Shown: positions 6,664 to 9,484 of the stretch, piece by piece
How positions within the stretch are numbered: position 1 is the stretch's first letter
How the letters are laid out: every line of letters starts with the position of its first letter
From: Phycisphaerae bacterium
GTDB taxonomy: Bacteria > Planctomycetota > Phycisphaerae > Sedimentisphaerales > Anaerohalosphaeraceae
NCBI GenBank assembly: GCA_003567095.1
Contig: PXAQ01000140.1
Coordinates: 1-9,484 of the forward strand
Direction of reading: 5' to 3'
Length of the DNA: 9,484 nt
Notes under the pieces: model-generated
What the model saw: the letters and a program-made list of their open reading frames with translations, nothing else
What the model was told of the DNA's origin: nothing
The model's database searches: none
Program-made: the position numbers and the translations under genes

Positions 6664-7230
6664 ATGGTTGAGCTGTTGACGATTTTCGGCATTGGGGTGG
6701 GGCTGTCGATGGACGCGTTTGCGGTTTCGATTATCTGCGGGGCGGTCTTTTGCCGGCTTCATGTGCTGCATGCGCTGCGAATGGCGCTGTTTTTCGGGGC
6801 CTTTCAGGCGATCATGCCGCTGATTGGTTTTGCCGCCGGCAGGACGTTTGCCGACATCATCGGTACCTATGACCACTGGGTCGCCTTTGCACTTCTGGTG
6901 GCCGTCGGCGGCAAAATGATCTATGAGGGCGTCAAGATCGGCGACGTGGAAAAAACATTTGCCGATCCGTCCAGCCTGGCCGCACTGCTGGTACTGAGCT
7001 TCGCCACCAGCATCGACGCACTTGCTGTCGGGGTGACGCTGTCGCTGGTGACCCGATCGATCATCCTGAGCGTGGTCATTATCGGCGCCGTGACTTTTGT
7101 TATGTCCTACACCGGCTATGTGATCGGCAAGCGGTTAGGCCACTTTTTCGAAAACAAAATCGAAATCATCGGCGGCACGATCCTGATCGCCATCGGCGCA
7201 CTAATCCTCATTCAGAACCTGCCGGCCTGA
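6664..7230 (+). CDS. mntP: Manganese efflux pump MntP
   Basis: This 188-residue integral inner-membrane protein matches the MntP (YebN) family in length and motifs. It exports Mn(II) from the cytoplasm and so protects against manganese excess. Six hydrophobic segments are visible (about 3-25, 39-58, 70-88, 104-125, 131-151, 164-184), arranged as two three-helix repeats. Each repeat carries the conserved acidic signature: GLSMDAFAVS with Asp17 and ATSIDALAVGV with Asp118. Other family landmarks are FGAFQAIMPLIGFAAG, GGKMIYEG and the final GGTILIAIG. The ATG at 6664 has GGAG (6652-6655) 8 nt upstream; a TTG at 6658 would be too close to it. The gene begins 2 nt after the phosphoesterase stop, so it is the third gene of the operon. 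No Mn riboswitch (yybP-ykoY type) is evident directly upstream. Confidence 0.95.
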   Translation: MVELLTIFGIGVGLSMDAFAVSIICGAVFCRLHVLHALRMALFFGAFQAIMPLIGFAAGRTFADIIGTYDHWVAFALLVAVGGKMIYEGVKIGDVEKTFADPSSLAALLVLSFATSIDALAVGVTLSLVTRSIILSVVIIGAVTFVMSYTGYVIGKRLGHFFENKIEIIGGTILIAIGALILIQNLPA

Positions 7231-7264
7231 CCGCGGCATACACCTCCCGCTCAAATAATGGCGC

Positions 7265-7969
7265 TTATTCAATGACGTGTGGATCCAGCGGTGTCGTTGG
7301 AGGCAGCGCGGTTGTGGGCCGCGGAATTGTTGGATCCGGTGGTTCGATGGGGTCAACCAGCGCCGCAGCAATCGCATCCGAGAACACCTCCAGATCGTCG
7401 GGGATGCGCGAGGTAATGATATTGCCGTCGCGCACCACCGGGCTGTCTTCATAATAGGCCCCGGCATCGATCAGCTCATCGGACATGCCCTCAAAGCATG
7501 TCGCCCGTTTGCCTTCCATGATGCCTGCTGCAATCAGTAACTGCGGCCCGTGGCAGATCGCGGCGATGGGCCGGCCGGTCACGTAAAAGTCGGCGACAAA
7601 CTCGACGACTTCATCAATCTCACGCAGATGGCCGGGCGAATGGCCGCCGGGGATGACCAGGGCGGAAAACTCATAGACATTCACATCGGCCACCGCCTTG
7701 TCGATCTGCACCTGCTGGTCGCTGTTGTAGGCCGTTACCGTCTCGACGGCCGGGCCGATAACCACGACCTCTGCGTTACGCTCCCTGAGAAATTCTTTCG
7801 GATACAGCGTCTCCTCATCCTGAAATCCTTCGGTAATCAGTATGGCGACGCTGTGGTCGGACAAATTTTCCGTGGACGCAATTGGGTCTGTCGGCCGCTC
7901 ACAACCGATAACGGTCAACACGACTGTCAGAAACCCACCTATGATCATTTTTTTTTGTGTGGTCAACAT
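7265..7969 (-). CDS. DJ-1/PfpI-family lipoprotein, copy 1
   Basis: This 234-residue protein pairs a lipoprotein signal with a PfpI-type domain. The signal peptide (KK at 6-7, hydrophobic 9-20) ends in the lipobox VIGC with Cys23; Glu at +2 would favour the outer membrane by the E. coli rule. The DJ-1/PfpI domain spans about residues 39-205 and closely resembles YhbO/PfpI: AILITEGFQDEE with the conserved Glu53, IPGGHSPGHLR (106-116), the nucleophile elbow AICHGPQLL with Cys139-His140, and VTSR-like ITSRIPDDL (185-193). Family members are reported as proteases, deglycases or chaperones, and most are cytoplasmic; a lipid-anchored form is unusual. The last ~25 residues are a proline/threonine-rich tail. 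The start has GGAG 8 nt upstream. It is the downstream member of a tandem pair with copy 2 and convergent with mntP. Confidence 0.92.
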   Translation of the reverse strand: MLTTQKKMIIGGFLTVVLTVIGCERPTDPIASTENLSDHSVAILITEGFQDEETLYPKEFLRERNAEVVVIGPAVETVTAYNSDQQVQIDKAVADVNVYEFSALVIPGGHSPGHLREIDEVVEFVADFYVTGRPIAAICHGPQLLIAAGIMEGKRATCFEGMSDELIDAGAYYEDSPVVRDGNIITSRIPDDLEVFSDAIAAALVDPIEPPDPTIPRPTTALPPTTPLDPHVIE

Positions 7970-8684
7970 AATGTATTCTCCTGGTAAAAATTACTGTAAT
8001 TTATGCTCATCTACGACTTTCCGGCCGGTCGAGGTGCTCAATTGCTGTCCAGGCGGTACTAGTCATTCTGCTCCGGTTGCGGGGGTTCTGCCGCATCTGG
8101 CGGCGGCAACATCGGCGCAGGCGGCGCCGTCGGCGGTGCATAATAAGGTGTTGTCGCATCCAGCGGCTCGACGTGGTCGACCAGCGCCACAGCAATTGCA
8201 GCCGAGAACATCGGCAGATCGTCAGGTATACGCGATGTAATAATGTTCTCGTCGCGCACCACCGGGCTGTCTTCATAATGGGCTCCGGCCTCGATCAGCT
8301 CGTCGGACATCCCCTCAAAGCATGTCGCCCGTTTGCCTTCCATGATGCCGGCGGCGATCAGTAACTGCGGTCCATGGCAGATCGCGGCGATGGGCCGGCC
8401 GGTCTCGTAAAAGTCGGCGACAAACTCGACGACTTCGTCAATCTCACGCAGATGGCCGGGCGACTGGCCGCCGGGGATGACCAGGGCGGAAAATTCATCG
8501 ACGGTCACATCGGCCACCGCCTTGTCGATCTGCACCTGCTGGTCACTGTTGTAGGCCGTTACCGTCTCGACGGCCGGGCCGATAACCACGACCTCTGCGT
8601 TACGCTCCCTGAGAAATTCTTTCGGATGCAGCGTCTCCTCATCCTGAAATCCTTCGGTAATCAGTATGGCCACGCTGTAGCCGG
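7441..8684 (-). repeat. Tandem gene duplication, 824-bp period
   Basis: Positions 7441-7860 align without gaps to 8265-8684 at an offset of 824 bp. I count about 22 mismatches in 420 positions (about 95% identity). An 82-nt stretch at 7722-7803 is identical to its partner at 8546-8627. Identity falls to roughly 82% over 7381-7440 and is much lower in the signal-peptide and tail coding parts. The ribosome binding sites are also conserved between copies. This indicates a direct duplication of an entire gene with later divergence at both ends. Confidence 0.9.
7988..8002. promoter_or_regulatory. Perfect AT-rich palindrome, candidate operator of PfpI copy 1
   Basis: AAATTAC-T-GTAATTT is a perfect 7+1+7 inverted repeat located 18-32 nt upstream of the copy 1 ATG, just before its GGAG site (7981-7978). 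Its symmetry and 15-bp size suit a dimeric helix-turn-helix regulator. The corresponding sequence before copy 2 (about 8812-8826) has lost the symmetry. I could not identify a convincing -10/-35 pair beside it. Confidence 0.45.
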
Positions 8685-8793
8685 ACAAATCGTCTGTGAC
8701 CGGGTGCGGCTCTGTCGGCCGCTCACAGCCGATTACGACGGTCGCAAATGTCAACAAAACCCCTGTTAACAAGCTTTTGGATGTCGTGAACAT
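8059..8793 (-). CDS. DJ-1/PfpI-family lipoprotein, copy 2
   Basis: This is a 244-residue paralogue of copy 1, taking the ATG at 8793 because GGAG lies 8 nt upstream in the same arrangement as copy 1. An ATG at 8835 would add 14 residues that break the signal peptide. Lipobox VIGC gives Cys23, and the domain numbering is identical to copy 1: Glu53, IPGGQSPGHLR (106-116), AICHGPQLL with Cys139-His140, and ITSRIPDDL. The catalytic residues are intact in both. Differences in the core are few, including His110 to Gln, Val130 to Glu, Tyr172 to His and Gly182 to Glu. The C-terminal tail is longer than in copy 1 and very Pro/Ala-rich (APPTAPPAPMLPPPDAAEPP). The 89-nt gap to copy 1 holds an operator-like palindrome, so copy 1 may have its own promoter. 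Confidence 0.92.
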   Translation of the reverse strand: MFTTSKSLLTGVLLTFATVVIGCERPTEPHPVTDDLSGYSVAILITEGFQDEETLHPKEFLRERNAEVVVIGPAVETVTAYNSDQQVQIDKAVADVTVDEFSALVIPGGQSPGHLREIDEVVEFVADFYETGRPIAAICHGPQLLIAAGIMEGKRATCFEGMSDELIEAGAHYEDSPVVRDENIITSRIPDDLPMFSAAIAVALVDHVEPLDATTPYYAPPTAPPAPMLPPPDAAEPPQPEQND

Positions 8794-8953
8794 AATGCGT
8801 TCTCCTGATAAAATTCCCTGATTATCGTATTCCACTCATGTCGTGCTCTGTTCATACTACATGTGATTCTATTTGGTTTTTTGTTCTGTGCCATAAGGAA
8901 TATGCTTTAGTTTGGTAGGGAATATACTGAAAAAGACGATTGTGTGAGTGTGC

Positions 8954-8998
8954 GTTTTGTCTGCCCGGCCGCGGGCGGCACTTTTTCCAGACAAAAAC
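8954..8998 (+). other. Nested inverted repeats upstream of glyA
   Basis: An outer pair, GTTTTGTCTG (8954-8963) and CAGACAAAAAC (8988-8998), is complementary apart from one extra A/T. Inside it, CTGCCCG (8961-8967) and CGGGCGG (8972-8978) form a 7-bp stem (one G-T pair) with a GCCG loop. The two structures share bases 8961-8963, so they cannot fully coexist. The element ends 2 nt before the candidate -35 box, which suggests a DNA-level operator; if transcription starts upstream it could be a leader structure. Confidence 0.4.
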
Positions 8999-9000
8999 AC

Positions 9001-9029
9001 TTGTTTGGCGGCTTTTTGTGTGATATAAG
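9001..9029 (+). promoter_or_regulatory. Extended -10 promoter for glyA
   Basis: TTGTTT (9001-9006) and TATAAG (9024-9029) are separated by 17 nt, and a TG at 9021-9022 makes an extended -10 (TGaTATAAG). Transcription would begin near 9036 and give a leader of about 36 nt before the glyA ATG at 9072, which carries an AGGAG site at 9061-9065. Confidence 0.55.
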
Positions 9030-9071
9030 TCTTTTTCGAACATTATTCCACAAGTATTCGAGGAGTTAAAG

Positions 9072-9484
9072 ATGCTATCGCAGATTGAAAAGACAGATTC
9101 AGCTGTTTTTGACATGATTCATCAGGAAGAGAGTCGCCAAGCCGCTGTGCTGCGAATGATTCCATCGGAAAATTATGTCTCAAAGGCGGTGATGCTGGCT
9201 ACCGGAAGCTGCCTGACAAACAAGTACGCCGAGGGGTATCCCGGCAAGCGGTACTATGAAGGGCAGGTCTTTACCGATCAGATCGAAAATCTGGCCAGGC
9301 AGCGGGCGATGACCCTGTTCGGGGCCGAGGGTGTCAATGTTCAGGTGCATTCGGGCTCGCCGGCGAACCTGGCGACGTACTGTGCGCTGGCTGAGGTCGG
9401 CTCGACGATTATGGGGCTGGCTCTGCCGCACGGCGGGCATCTGACCCACGGCTGGAAGGTCAGCTTTACCGGCAAGTTTTTCAA
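9072..9484 (+). CDS. glyA: Serine hydroxymethyltransferase, 5' part
   Basis: The first 137 codons of glyA are present and the gene runs off the right edge; about two thirds of the usual ~420-residue protein is missing. SHMT is a cytoplasmic PLP enzyme that converts serine and tetrahydrofolate to glycine and 5,10-methylene-THF. Recognisable SHMT blocks are IPSENYVS (30-37), TNKYAEGYPGKRYYEG (49-64), LFGAEGVNVQVHSGSPANLA (82-101) and LPHGGHLTHGW (118-128). These contain residues equivalent to the substrate- and PLP-contacting Tyr, Ser and His of the family. The sequence departs from the common IASEN, YYGG and VQPHSGSQAN forms, which suggests a divergent SHMT branch. The ATG has AGGAG 6 nt upstream and a nearby extended -10 promoter. 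The PLP lysine lies beyond the window. Confidence 0.95.
   Translation, partial: MLSQIEKTDSAVFDMIHQEESRQAAVLRMIPSENYVSKAVMLATGSCLTNKYAEGYPGKRYYEGQVFTDQIENLARQRAMTLFGAEGVNVQVHSGSPANLATYCALAEVGSTIMGLALPHGGHLTHGWKVSFTGKFF

Larger units (their letters stand above)
8794..9071. other. Divergent intergenic region between PfpI copy 2 and glyA
   Basis: This 278-bp gap must contain the promoters of both flanking genes. On the plus strand it has a candidate glyA promoter (9001-9029) and, further up, a lone TATACT (8923-8928) without a good -35. A GC-rich hairpin and an overlapping inverted repeat lie at 8954-8998. For copy 2 the only conserved regulatory feature is the GGAG site; no convincing minus-strand -10/-35 pair was found. 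No coding region is supported here. Confidence 0.6.

Noticed and set aside
6600..6664. Manganese riboswitch before mntP
   Set aside because: mntP starts 2 nt after the preceding gene, leaving no leader for one; the operon leader upstream of 4980 shows no recognisable yybP-ykoY motif either.
7245..7271. AATAA...TTATT inverted repeat between mntP and PfpI copy 1 as a terminator
   Set aside because: Only 5 AT pairs around a 6-nt loop and no T-run on either strand; too weak to call.
8794..8835. Upstream ATG extending PfpI copy 2 by 14 residues
   Set aside because: It would bury the lipoprotein signal internally, and the GGAG site conserved with copy 1 points to the ATG at 8793.

Overview
This window looks like chromosomal DNA from a Gram-negative-type (diderm) bacterium of moderate to high GC. 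Genes are closely packed, mostly have Shine-Dalgarno sites, and include three lipoproteins with clear lipoboxes. The linked GT4/GH57 alpha-glucan genes, the IPSEN-type serine hydroxymethyltransferase and the lipoproteins would suit a Planctomycetota/Phycisphaerae-like or related lineage. That placement is a low-confidence inference; no marker in the window settles it.

Layout, left to right. At the left edge, on the minus strand, lies tRNA-Pro(CGG) with its own promoter, and behind it a complete XerD-type tyrosine recombinase gene. Divergent from xerD, on the plus strand, is a small orphan lipoprotein gene with a near-consensus sigma70 promoter. Next is a minus-strand operon of a GT4 glycogen-synthase-like glycosyltransferase followed by a GH57 alpha-amylase-like hydrolase. 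A perfect 20-bp palindrome sits immediately after the hydrolase stop codon. A 440-bp divergent intergenic region follows. Then comes a tight plus-strand operon: a DUF1638 protein, a membrane-anchored metallophosphoesterase (ATGA overlap) and the manganese exporter MntP (2-nt gap). Two tandem minus-strand copies of a DJ-1/PfpI-family lipoprotein (period 824 bp) follow. The right edge holds the 5' part of glyA on the plus strand, which runs out of the window.

How the genes relate. GT4 and GH57 probably act together on a storage alpha-glucan, one extending chains and the other cleaving or transferring them. The DUF1638-phosphoesterase-MntP trio is almost certainly co-transcribed and translationally coupled. 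It places a protein family of unknown function, rich in Cys and His, beside a metal-dependent phosphoesterase and Mn(II) export. The PfpI pair is a fairly recent duplication. The cores are about 95% identical at DNA level, while the leaders, the proline-rich tails and one likely operator have diverged. I see no CRISPR array, IS element or prophage. The most notable observations are the exported, duplicated PfpI-type lipoproteins, the DUF1638/MntP operon, and several palindromes that coding content does not explain.
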